Part shown: positions 1 through 5,877 of the stretch, in pieces
How the letters are laid out: the number at the start of each line of letters is the position of its first letter
How positions within the stretch are numbered: the stretch's first letter is position 1
Assembly (NCBI GenBank): GCA_965652545.1
Contig: CBFGWV010000298.1
Span: 1 to 5,877 of the forward strand
Source of the DNA: CBFGWV01 sp965652545
Lineage (GTDB): Bacteria; Pseudomonadota; Gammaproteobacteria; Competibacterales; Competibacteraceae
Reading direction: 5' to 3'
Length of the DNA: 5,877 nt
The notes under the pieces: generated by a model
Databases searched by the model: none
Seen by the model: the letters and a program-made list of their open reading frames with translations, nothing else
What the model was told of the DNA's origin: nothing
Program-made: the position numbers and the translations under genes

Positions 1-2
1 GG

Positions 3-24
3 GCGGGGTCTCACGCCACCCCGC
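3..24 (-). terminator. Possible terminator hairpin after lpd
   Basis: One base after the lpd TGA, the minus strand has a perfect 7-bp inverted repeat, GCGGGGT and ACCCCGC, around an 8-nt loop. The window ends two bases past the stem, so a following T-run, needed for an intrinsic terminator, cannot be checked. A GC-rich genome makes chance hairpins common, so this is tentative. Confidence 0.35.
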
Positions 25-25
25 G

Positions 26-1804
26 TCAGCGCTTCTTCTGCGCCGGCAAATCGGTACACACCCCTTCGTACAACTCCGCCACCATGCCGATGGACTCACC
101 CAGGGTCGGGTGGGGGTGAATGGTCAGGCCGATATCCTCGGGGTCGCAGCCCATCTCGATGGCCAGGGCCAGTTCGCCGATCAGATCGCCCGCGCTGGTC
201 CCCACGATCGCCCCGCCGACGACCTTGTGCGTCTGGGCATCCACAATCAGCTTGGTGAACCCCTCATCGCGCCCATTGGCGATGGCCCGCCCGCTGGCCG
301 CCCAGGGGAACACTGCCTTCTCGATCTTCAGCCCGTCGGCCTTCGCCTGGTCCTCCGTCACCCCGACCCAGGCGACCTCCGGGTCGGTATAGGCTACCGA
401 CGGAATCACCCGTGCATCGAAATAGCGCTTATGACCGGCGGCCACCTCGGCCGCCACATGGCCCTCGTGCGTGGCCTTGTGCGCCAGCATCGGCTGGCCG
501 ACGATATCGCCGATGGCAAAAATGTGCTCGACGTTCGTGCGCATCTGCTTATCGACCTCGATGAAACCGCGATCGGTCACCTTCACACCGGCCTTCTCGG
601 CACCGATCTTCTTGCCGTTGGGCGCACGCCCGACCGCCATGAGAATCAAATCGTACATCTGCGGCTCGGCCGGCGCCTTCTCACCCTCGAAGCTGACCTT
701 CAACCCCTCCGGCGTCGCCTCGATCGCCGTGGTCTTGGTCTTGAGCATGACATTGGCGAAGCGCTTGGCATTGTGCTTCTGCCACACACGGACCAGATCA
801 CGGTCCGCGCCGGCCATCAGGCCATCGAGCATCTCCACCACATCCAGTTCGGTACCCAGGGCACCGTACACCGTGGCCATTTCCAGACCGATGATGCCGC
901 CGCCGATCACCAGCATGCGCTTGGGCACGGATTTCAGATCCAGCGCGCCGGTGGAGTCGACGATACGCTCGTCATCCGGTGCGAACGGCAGGCGGATCGA
1001 CTGCGAACCGGCGGCGATGATGCACTTCTCGAACTTGATGACCTGCTTGCCGCCGGTCTTCTCCTGCCCATCGCCATCGGTGGTCTCGACCTCCAGATGG
1101 TGCGCATCGAGAAAGTGCCCGTAACCGCGCACCACCTGGACCTTGCGCCCCTTGGCCATGCCGGCGAGCCCGCCGGTGAGCTTGCCGACCACCTTGTCCT
1201 TCCAGCCGCGAAGCTTATCGAGGTCCACCTCCGGCTGGCCGAAGCTGATGCCGTGCTCGCCCATGCCCTTGGCTTCGTCCATCACCGCCGCGACATGCAG
1301 CAAGGCCTTGGACGGGATGCAACCCACGTTCAGGCAGACGCCCCCGAGGCTGGCGTAGCGCTCCACCAGCACGGTCTTCATGCCAAGATCCGCCGAGCGG
1401 AAGGCGGCCGAATACCCGCCCGGACCCGAACCCAGGACCAGCATCTCGCACTCCACATCGGCGCCGCCGGTGTGGCTGGCGGCCTTGGGCGCCGGCGCGT
1501 CGGCGGGTTTGGACGGTGCCGCGGGCGCGGCCGCCGCCGCGGGCTTGTCATCGCCGGCGGCCGCCGCGGCCTCCAGCGTGAGGATCACACTGCCTTCGGA
1601 GACGCGCTCACCCTTTTTGACCTTCAGCGCCTTGACCGTGCCGGCCGCGGGGCTGGGCACCTCCATGCTGGCCTTGTCGCTCTCCAGCATGATCAACGGG
1701 TCTTCGGCGGCGACGGTGTCGCCGACGGCCACCATGACCTCGATGATCTCCACATCGGCGAAATCGCCGATATCGGGCACTTTCACTTCAATCACATTGC
1801 TCAT
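26..1804 (-). CDS. lpd: Dihydrolipoyl dehydrogenase (E3) with N-terminal lipoyl domain
   Basis: This 592-residue flavoprotein reoxidises dihydrolipoyl groups of the complex with NAD+. The first 80 residues are a lipoyl domain with the modifiable lysine K44 in ESDKASMEV, followed by an Ala/Pro linker (about 79-114). The rest, about 478 residues, matches the usual length of E3 (E. coli Lpd, 474 aa). It has the FAD-binding GSGPGG (125-130), the redox disulfide C157/C162 in GGVCLNVGCIPSK, the NAD-binding GGGIIGLE (301-308), the second FAD segment TNVEHIFAIGDI (423-434), and the dimer-interface catalytic HPHPTLGE, with H565 as the active base and E570 its partner. All key residues are intact. The ATG overlaps the GNAT stop as ATGA; a GGGG at 1815-1812 is only a weak ribosome binding site. 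E3 proteins with a lipoyl domain are known (Neisseria P64k, Ralstonia PdhL). The symbol pdhL would serve equally well. Confidence 0.97.
   Translation of the reverse strand: MSNVIEVKVPDIGDFADVEIIEVMVAVGDTVAAEDPLIMLESDKASMEVPSPAAGTVKALKVKKGERVSEGSVILTLEAAAAAGDDKPAAAAAPAAPSKPADAPAPKAASHTGGADVECEMLVLGSGPGGYSAAFRSADLGMKTVLVERYASLGGVCLNVGCIPSKALLHVAAVMDEAKGMGEHGISFGQPEVDLDKLRGWKDKVVGKLTGGLAGMAKGRKVQVVRGYGHFLDAHHLEVETTDGDGQEKTGGKQVIKFEKCIIAAGSQSIRLPFAPDDERIVDSTGALDLKSVPKRMLVIGGGIIGLEMATVYGALGTELDVVEMLDGLMAGADRDLVRVWQKHNAKRFANVMLKTKTTAIEATPEGLKVSFEGEKAPAEPQMYDLILMAVGRAPNGKKIGAEKAGVKVTDRGFIEVDKQMRTNVEHIFAIGDIVGQPMLAHKATHEGHVAAEVAAGHKRYFDARVIPSVAYTDPEVAWVGVTEDQAKADGLKIEKAVFPWAASGRAIANGRDEGFTKLIVDAQTHKVVGGAIVGTSAGDLIGELALAIEMGCDPEDIGLTIHPHPTLGESIGMVAELYEGVCTDLPAQKKR
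1571..1789 (-). repeat. Lipoyl-domain coding repeat, copy 3 (lpd N-terminus)
   Basis: This segment encodes lpd residues 6-78 around K44. It is about equally similar in protein (60 of 73) to both aceF domains, but its core DNA is closest to aceF copy 2. It is a direct repeat of the other two copies, same strand, about 1.8 kb from copy 2. Confidence 0.85.
1801..1804 (-). other. ATGA stop/start overlap, GNAT gene to lpd
   Basis: The minus strand reads ATGA: the ATG of lpd (1804-1802) shares two bases with the TGA of the GNAT gene (1803-1801). Such overlaps usually allow ribosomes ending one gene to restart on the next, so lpd translation is probably coupled to that of the acetyltransferase. The sequence shows the overlap; coupling is inferred. 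Confidence 0.9.
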
Positions 1805-2310
1805 GCGTAAACCCCAGGGCTGTGTACTCCGGCAGGCGGAGTGAATTCCAGAACAGGCAGCGTGCGCGCGGCCGCACCGGGCATGGGCGCCGGTTCGGCA
1901 CCCACACGACGGGCACCCAGATGACGGTAGAAGGATTCGGCGTTCGGGTCGGACACCACGCGCAGCACACCCTCGCCACGGCGGTCGGTCTCGGCCAGGG
2001 CGGCCAGCACCAGGGCGCGGCCCACGCCCTTGCCCATGGCCGCGGGCGCAACCCAGAGATGGTCGAGCTCCAACGGACGATCGGCGGACAAGGCACAGAA
2101 ACCGGCCAGCTCACCGTGCCACTGGGCTTTCAGCACCCAGTGGCCGGCCAGATACGCCGGCTCGACCGCCAGCTGCGGTCGCCATCGATCGAGCCAGTCC
2201 TGCGGATACGCCCACCATGCCTTGGCGGCCAGCGCCAAGGCCGAGAGCGCGGCGGCATCCGCCGCCGTCGCCTGCGACAAGTGCAGCTCGCCGTCCGCCG
2301 GCTCGCTCAT
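1801..2310 (-). CDS. GNAT-family N-acetyltransferase inside the PDH operon
   Basis: A 169-residue protein that looks like a Gcn5-related acetyltransferase, which moves acetyl from acetyl-CoA to an amine; the substrate is unknown. Evidence for the fold: a beta-strand then acetyl-CoA loop and helix (LDHLWVAPAAMGKGVGRALV, about 82-101), with GKGVG matching the end of the R/Q-x-x-G-x-G motif, although the first position is Met92 rather than Arg/Gln. A second motif, SDPNAESFYRHLGAR (120-134), is typical of motif B, and the ending LPVLEF is seen in related uncharacterised GNATs. The N-terminal AKAWWAYPQDWLDRW resembles the KAxWGY segment of that group. The frame runs open upstream to an ATG at 2391, but that would overlap aceF by 71 nt and add an Arg/Cys-rich stretch, so ATG 2310 is preferred. 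No Shine-Dalgarno site is visible. The TGA overlaps the lpd start. No signal peptide or membrane segment. Confidence 0.9.
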   Translation of the reverse strand: MSEPADGELHLSQATAADAAALSALALAAKAWWAYPQDWLDRWRPQLAVEPAYLAGHWVLKAQWHGELAGFCALSADRPLELDHLWVAPAAMGKGVGRALVLAALAETDRRGEGVLRVVSDPNAESFYRHLGARRVGAEPAPMPGAAARTLPVLEFTPPAGVHSPGVYA

Positions 2311-2320
2311 GATGGGCCGG

Positions 2321-4012
2321 CTACAGCATCGCGCGACGGAAGTCGGCCAGCAGCGCCGCCAGGTAGGCGTTGAAGCGCGCCGCCGCCGCACCGTCGATCA
2401 CGCGGTGATCCCAGGACAGAGACAGCGGCAGCATCAGGCGCGGCACGAACTGCTTGCCGTCCCATACCGGCTCCTGGTTGGCGCGGCAGACACCCAGGAT
2501 GGCCACCTCGGGGGCGTTGATGATCGGCGTGAAATAGCGCCCGCCGATACCGCCCAGCGAGGAGATCGAGAAACACCCGCCGGACATGTCCGCCGGCCCC
2601 AGCTTGCCTTCGCGTGCCTTCTTGGCCAGCTCCGACATCTCCTGGGCGATGACGAACAAGCCCTTCTTGTCGGCATCGCGGATCACCGGCACCACCAGGC
2701 CGTTGGGCGTATCGGCCGCGAAGCCGACGTGGAAATACTGCTTCAGGACCAGGTTGTCGCCATCGAGCGAGGCATTGAACTCGGGGAACTGCTTGAGCGC
2801 CTGCACACAGGCCTTGATCAGGAAGGCCAGCATGGTGACCTTGATCCCGCTCTTGGCCTTCTCCTGCTCCTTGTTCAACTGGACACGGAAGGCTTCCAGG
2901 TCGGTGATATCGGCATCGTCGTGGTTGGTGACGTGGGGGATCATCACCCAGTTGCGGTGCAGGTTGGCGCCGGAGATCTTCTTGATCCGCGACAGCGGTT
3001 TGCTCTCCACCGGACCGAACTTGCTGAAGTCCACCTTCGGCCAGGGAATCAAGCCCAGCGCCGCCCCACCGTCAGCGGCCGGCGCGCCCGCGGCAGCCGG
3101 TGCGGCCTGCCCTTGCATGACCTTCTTGACGAACGCCTGCACGTCCTCTTTGAGGATGCGGCCCTTGCGGCCACTGCCCTCGCCGATACGCGCCAGATCC
3201 ACCCCCAGTTCGCGGGCGAAGGCGCGTACGGCCGGGCTGGCGTGGGCCTTGGCGAAGCCGGCCTCGTCCACCGGCGGTGCCGCCGGGGCCGGGCGTGGGC
3301 CACCGGCGGGCTCCGGCGCCGGTGCCTTGGGTGCCGATGGCGCGGACGGGGCCTTTTCGGCAGGTGTGTCCGCCTCGGGCGGTTTGTCGGCCTTGGTGGC
3401 GACCGCGTCGGCCCCACCGGCACCCTCCAGCAGTACGATCAAGGTCCCCTCGGAGACACGATCGCCGGCTTTGACCTTGACCTCCTTGACCGTACCGGCC
3501 GCGGGGCTGGGCACCTCCATGCTCGCCTTGTCGCTCTCGAGCATGATCAGCGGGTCTTCGGCCTGGACCGTATCGCCCGGTTTGACCATGACCTCGATGA
3601 CTTCCACATCGGCGAAATCGCCGATGTCGGGGACTGTCACCTCCTGCACACCGCCAGCGGTGGACGGCGCGGACGGCTTGGGCGCTTCGGCCGGGGCAGT
3701 CGCCGGTGCTTGGGCGCTTGCCGGCGCCGGCGGGGCTTCCTGGGCGGGGGCTTTCTCCTGCGCCGGCGCTGAGGCGGCGGTCTCCAGGGTGAGGATCAGG
3801 GAGCCCTCGCCCACACGGTCGCCGGTCTTGACCTTCAACGACTTGACGGTCCCGGCCGCGGGGCTGGGAACCTCCATGGTCGCCTTGTCGCTTTCGAGCG
3901 CGATGAGCGGGTCTTCGGGGCTGATGGTATCGCCCTCGCTGACCATCACCTCGATGATTTCAACGTCGGAAAAATCGCCGATATCCGGCACTTTGACTTC
4001 GATGGTCGCCAC
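2321..4012 (-). CDS. aceF: Dihydrolipoyllysine acetyltransferase, E2 of the PDH complex
   Basis: This 563-residue core enzyme of the complex transfers the acetyl group from lipoyl-lysine to CoA. Domains in order: lipoyl domain 1 (about 2-78, ESDKA lysine K43); an Ala/Pro-rich linker (79-120); lipoyl domain 2 (122-197, K162); a second Ala/Pro linker (198-250); the E1/E3 peripheral-subunit-binding domain (about 255-293, ASPAVRAFARELGVDL then GRILKEDV); a short Ala-rich linker; and the catalytic domain (about 325-563). The catalytic domain ends with SWDHRVIDG, where H536 is the expected catalytic histidine and D540 belongs to the same motif. E. coli AceF has three lipoyl domains; two are found here. 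The start is GTG at 4012, chosen because it has a strong Shine-Dalgarno site 7 nt upstream, gives a normal N-terminus (ATIEVKVPDIGD), and the frame closes with a TAG at 4027-4025. The gene ends in TAG, 10 nt before the GNAT gene. Confidence 0.97.
   Translation of the reverse strand: MATIEVKVPDIGDFSDVEIIEVMVSEGDTISPEDPLIALESDKATMEVPSPAAGTVKSLKVKTGDRVGEGSLILTLETAASAPAQEKAPAQEAPPAPASAQAPATAPAEAPKPSAPSTAGGVQEVTVPDIGDFADVEVIEVMVKPGDTVQAEDPLIMLESDKASMEVPSPAAGTVKEVKVKAGDRVSEGTLIVLLEGAGGADAVATKADKPPEADTPAEKAPSAPSAPKAPAPEPAGGPRPAPAAPPVDEAGFAKAHASPAVRAFARELGVDLARIGEGSGRKGRILKEDVQAFVKKVMQGQAAPAAAGAPAADGGAALGLIPWPKVDFSKFGPVESKPLSRIKKISGANLHRNWVMIPHVTNHDDADITDLEAFRVQLNKEQEKAKSGIKVTMLAFLIKACVQALKQFPEFNASLDGDNLVLKQYFHVGFAADTPNGLVVPVIRDADKKGLFVIAQEMSELAKKAREGKLGPADMSGGCFSISSLGGIGGRYFTPIINAPEVAILGVCRANQEPVWDGKQFVPRLMLPLSLSWDHRVIDGAAAARFNAYLAALLADFRRAML
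3425..3643 (-). repeat. Lipoyl-domain coding repeat, copy 2 (aceF second domain)
   Basis: This segment encodes aceF residues 124-196 around K162. It matches the lpd copy at 60 of 73 residues. Its core (3485-3559) encodes 25 residues identical to those in lpd, and the DNA differs from the lpd core (1631-1705) at only 4 of 75 bases. This suggests duplication and later conversion between the copies. Confidence 0.85.
3782..4000 (-). repeat. Lipoyl-domain coding repeat, copy 1 (aceF first domain)
   Basis: This segment encodes aceF residues 5-77 around K43. Aligned by hand over 73 residues, it matches aceF copy 2 at 56 and the lpd copy at 60. In the 75-nt core around the lipoyl lysine (3842-3916) it differs from copy 2 at 8 bases. 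It is the most divergent of the three copies at DNA level. Confidence 0.85.
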
Positions 4013-4019
4013 GGTTATG

Positions 4020-4026
4020 ACCTCCT
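4020..4026 (-). promoter_or_regulatory. Strong Shine-Dalgarno site of aceF
   Basis: The minus strand reads AGGAGGT here, fully complementary to the 16S rRNA 3' end, with a 7-nt spacer to the GTG at 4012. It decides the non-ATG start of aceF, as no in-frame ATG lies near. It sits in the 29-nt gap after the aceE TAA. None of the downstream genes has a site of this quality. Confidence 0.85.
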
Positions 4027-4041
4027 AGCGCTTGCGGCCGG

Positions 4042-5877
4042 TTACACCAGCACCGGGTTGGGCTTTTCCGGATCGATGCCGTACTTGGCGATCGCCTCGC
4101 TGACCTTGGCGGCAGGCAGTGCCCCCTCCTCGGCCAGCGCCTTGAGTGCGGCCACCGCGACGTAGTAACGATTGACCTCGAAGTGCTTGCGCAACTGGGC
4201 GCGGGTGTCGGAGCGACCGAAGCCATCGGTACCCAGCACGATGAAGCGCCGATCGATGAACGGGCGCAGCTGGTCGGCGTACAAGCGCATGTAGTCGGTG
4301 GCGGCCACCACCGGTCCGGCGTGCCCTTCCAGGCACTGGGCGATGTACGGCTTGCGTGGCTCGCTCTCGGGGTGGAGCAGGTTCCAGCGCTGGGCGTCGA
4401 TACCGTCGCGGCGCAGCTCGTTGATACCCGGCGTGGACCAGATGTCGGCGGTCACGCCCCAGTCGTCGCGCAGCAATTCGGCACCGCCGATCACCTCGCG
4501 CAGGATGGACCCGCAGCCCATGAGCTGGACCCGCGGCCCCTCGCCCTGGGCCGGCTTGAACAGGTACATGCCCTTGAGAATGCCCTCGCGCGCGCCTTCG
4601 GGCAGTGCCGGATGGGGGTAGTTCTCGTTCAGCGCGGTGATGTAATAGAACACCGGCTCGCCCTCGGCAAACATGCGCCGCAGACCGTCCTGGATGATCA
4701 CTGCCAGTTCGTAGGCGAAGGTCGGGTCGTAGGAGACGCAGTTGGGGATGAACGCGGCAAATAACTGACTGTGCCCGTCCTGGTGCTGCAAACCTTCGCC
4801 GGCCAGGGTGGTGCGGCCGGAGGTGCCGCCGATCAGGAAGCCCTTGGCCTGCATGTCGCCCGCGGCCCAGGCCAGGTCACCGATACGCTGGAAGCCGAAC
4901 ATCGAGTAGTAGATGTAGAACGGCACCATGTTGATGTGGTGGTTGGTGTAGGCCGTTCCGGCGGCGATCCAGCTGGACATGGCGCCGGCTTCGTTGATGC
5001 CCTCCTGAAGCACCTGCCCCTGCTTGTCCTCTTTGTAGAACATCAGCTGGTCGGCGTCTTCCGGCCGGTACAACTGCCCCTTGGACGAGTAAATGCCCAA
5101 CTGGCGGAACATGCCCTCCATACCGAAGGTACGCGCCTCGTCGGGCACGATGGGCACCACGTTCTTGCCCATCTTCTTGTCGCGGGTCAGGGTGCTGAGC
5201 AAACGCACCAAGGCCATGGTGGTGGACATCTCGCGCTCGCCGGTGTCCTCCAGCAGTGCCTTGAAGGCATCGAGCTCCGGCACCTCCAGCGGGGCGGCGT
5301 CGGTGCGCCGCTGCGGCAGCGGGCCGCCCAAAGCGGCGCGACGCTCGCGCAGGTACTTCATCTCCGGGCTGTCGTCGGCGGGCTTGTAGAACGGCGCCTC
5401 GTCGAGCTGGTCGTCGGAGATGGGGATCTGGAAACGGTCGCGGAAGTCCACCAGCGCTTCGCCGGCCATTTTCTTCTGCGAGTGGGTGATGTTCTGCCCC
5501 TCGCCGGCGATACCCATGCCGTAGCCCTTGACCGTCTTGGCCAGGATCACGGTCGGCTGCCCGGTGTGCTTCACGGCCGCAGCGTAGGCGGCGTAGATCT
5601 TGTGCGGGTCGTGACCGCCACGGTTCAGGCGCCAGATGTCCTCATCGGACAGGTGCGACACCAGCTTCTTGAGCTCGGGGTATTTGCCGAAGAAATACTC
5701 GCGGGTGTAGGCGCCGCCCTTGGCCTTGAAGGCCTGGTATTCACCGTCGACCGCCTCGTCCATGCGCTTGCGCAGCAGGCCGGTCTTGTCGGCGTCCAGC
5801 AGCGGGTCCCAGTACGAGCCCCAGATGACCTTGATGACGTTCCAGCCGGCGCCGCGGAAGTCGGCCTCCAGCTCCTG
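4042..5877 (-). CDS. aceE: Pyruvate dehydrogenase E1 component, homodimeric type (5'-truncated by window edge)
   Basis: This is the thiamine-diphosphate E1 subunit. It decarboxylates pyruvate and reductively acetylates the lipoyl groups of E2, in the cytoplasm. The frame stays open to the window edge, giving 611 visible residues that begin QELEADFRGAGWNV and end at a TAA. By my recollection of E. coli AceE (887 aa), visible residue n matches residue n+275, with almost no net indels, so about 275 N-terminal residues lie outside. The early thiamine and Mg-binding residues are therefore not seen. Conserved sites are present: the NITHSQKKM loop (E. coli His407), DEARTFGMEG (Glu522), QEGINE (Glu571), FYIYYSMFGF (Tyr599) and GEGLQH (His640). 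The C-terminal region has LGTDGFGRSD and HFEV. The Met at 5763 is internal, not the start. It is the first visible gene of the operon, 29 nt before aceF. Nothing suggests damage. Confidence 0.97.
   Translation of the reverse strand, partial: QELEADFRGAGWNVIKVIWGSYWDPLLDADKTGLLRKRMDEAVDGEYQAFKAKGGAYTREYFFGKYPELKKLVSHLSDEDIWRLNRGGHDPHKIYAAYAAAVKHTGQPTVILAKTVKGYGMGIAGEGQNITHSQKKMAGEALVDFRDRFQIPISDDQLDEAPFYKPADDSPEMKYLRERRAALGGPLPQRRTDAAPLEVPELDAFKALLEDTGEREMSTTMALVRLLSTLTRDKKMGKNVVPIVPDEARTFGMEGMFRQLGIYSSKGQLYRPEDADQLMFYKEDKQGQVLQEGINEAGAMSSWIAAGTAYTNHHINMVPFYIYYSMFGFQRIGDLAWAAGDMQAKGFLIGGTSGRTTLAGEGLQHQDGHSQLFAAFIPNCVSYDPTFAYELAVIIQDGLRRMFAEGEPVFYYITALNENYPHPALPEGAREGILKGMYLFKPAQGEGPRVQLMGCGSILREVIGGAELLRDDWGVTADIWSTPGINELRRDGIDAQRWNLLHPESEPRKPYIAQCLEGHAGPVVAATDYMRLYADQLRPFIDRRFIVLGTDGFGRSDTRAQLRKHFEVNRYYVAVAALKALAEEGALPAAKVSEAIAKYGIDPEKPNPVLV

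Noticed and set aside
110..1810. A long open frame (566 codons) on the plus strand opposite lpd
   Set aside because: It is exactly antisense to a gene with every E3 motif intact. The translation is rich in His, Arg, Gly and Leu with no recognisable domain, as expected for a shadow frame in GC-rich DNA.
1801..2391. A longer GNAT gene starting at ATG 2391
   Set aside because: The extra 27 residues are Arg/Cys-rich, unlike a GNAT N-terminus, and would overlap aceF by 71 nt. ATG 2310 gives a normal N-terminus and spacing.
3198..3423. Repetitive Ala/Pro-coding stretch as a possible repeat element
   Set aside because: It encodes the flexible linker between lipoyl domain 2 and the subunit-binding domain of E2, and the start of that domain. 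Such linkers are normally Ala/Pro-rich, and the repeats are irregular.
2030..4028. Long plus-strand open frames (580 and 480 codons) opposite aceF and part of the GNAT gene
   Set aside because: They mirror the aceF coding strand, have low-complexity composition and repeat where the lipoyl domains repeat. No ribosome site or domain supports them.
4013..4041. Possible promoter or attenuator between aceE and aceF
   Set aside because: The gap is only 29 nt, largely taken up by the aceF ribosome binding site, with no visible -10/-35 pair or hairpin.
4042..5763. aceE starting at the Met at 5763
   Set aside because: The frame is open beyond it to the window edge and the 38 codons upstream encode conserved AceE sequence (for example FRGAGWNV), so this Met is internal.

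Overview
The window is the 3' part of a pyruvate dehydrogenase (PDH) complex operon. All its genes lie on the minus strand, so transcription runs from position 5877 towards position 1. In order it holds the C-terminal two thirds of the E1 component (aceE, cut by the window edge), a complete E2 component (aceF), a small GNAT-family acetyltransferase, and a complete E3 component, dihydrolipoyl dehydrogenase, with an N-terminal lipoyl domain (lpd). A possible terminator hairpin lies just after the lpd stop.

The organism is probably a high-GC proteobacterium, most likely gammaproteobacterial. The E1 is the single-chain homodimeric AceE type, collinear with the E. coli enzyme over the visible part. 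The E2 is AceF-like with two lipoyl domains, and the E3 carries its own lipoyl domain, as in Neisseria P64k and Ralstonia PdhL. A relative of the Ectothiorhodospiraceae is a guess; the sequence does not fix the family.

The genes are tightly packed: 29 nt between aceE and aceF, 10 nt between aceF and the GNAT gene, and a 4-nt ATGA overlap between the GNAT gene and lpd. No gap is long enough for an internal promoter with confidence. AceF has a GTG start behind a strong AGGAGGT site. The next two genes have weak or no ribosome binding sites and probably depend on translational coupling. The promoter must lie upstream of aceE, outside the window.

Functionally, E1 decarboxylates pyruvate and passes the acetyl group to lipoyl-lysine arms. 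E2 transfers it to CoA, and E3 reoxidises the dihydrolipoyl arms with FAD and NAD+. Three near-identical lipoyl-coding segments (two in aceF, one in lpd) make a dispersed coding repeat. The unusual element is the GNAT gene between aceF and lpd: an enzyme predicted to use acetyl-CoA is made together with the complex that produces it. No RNA genes, mobile elements or CRISPR arrays were seen.
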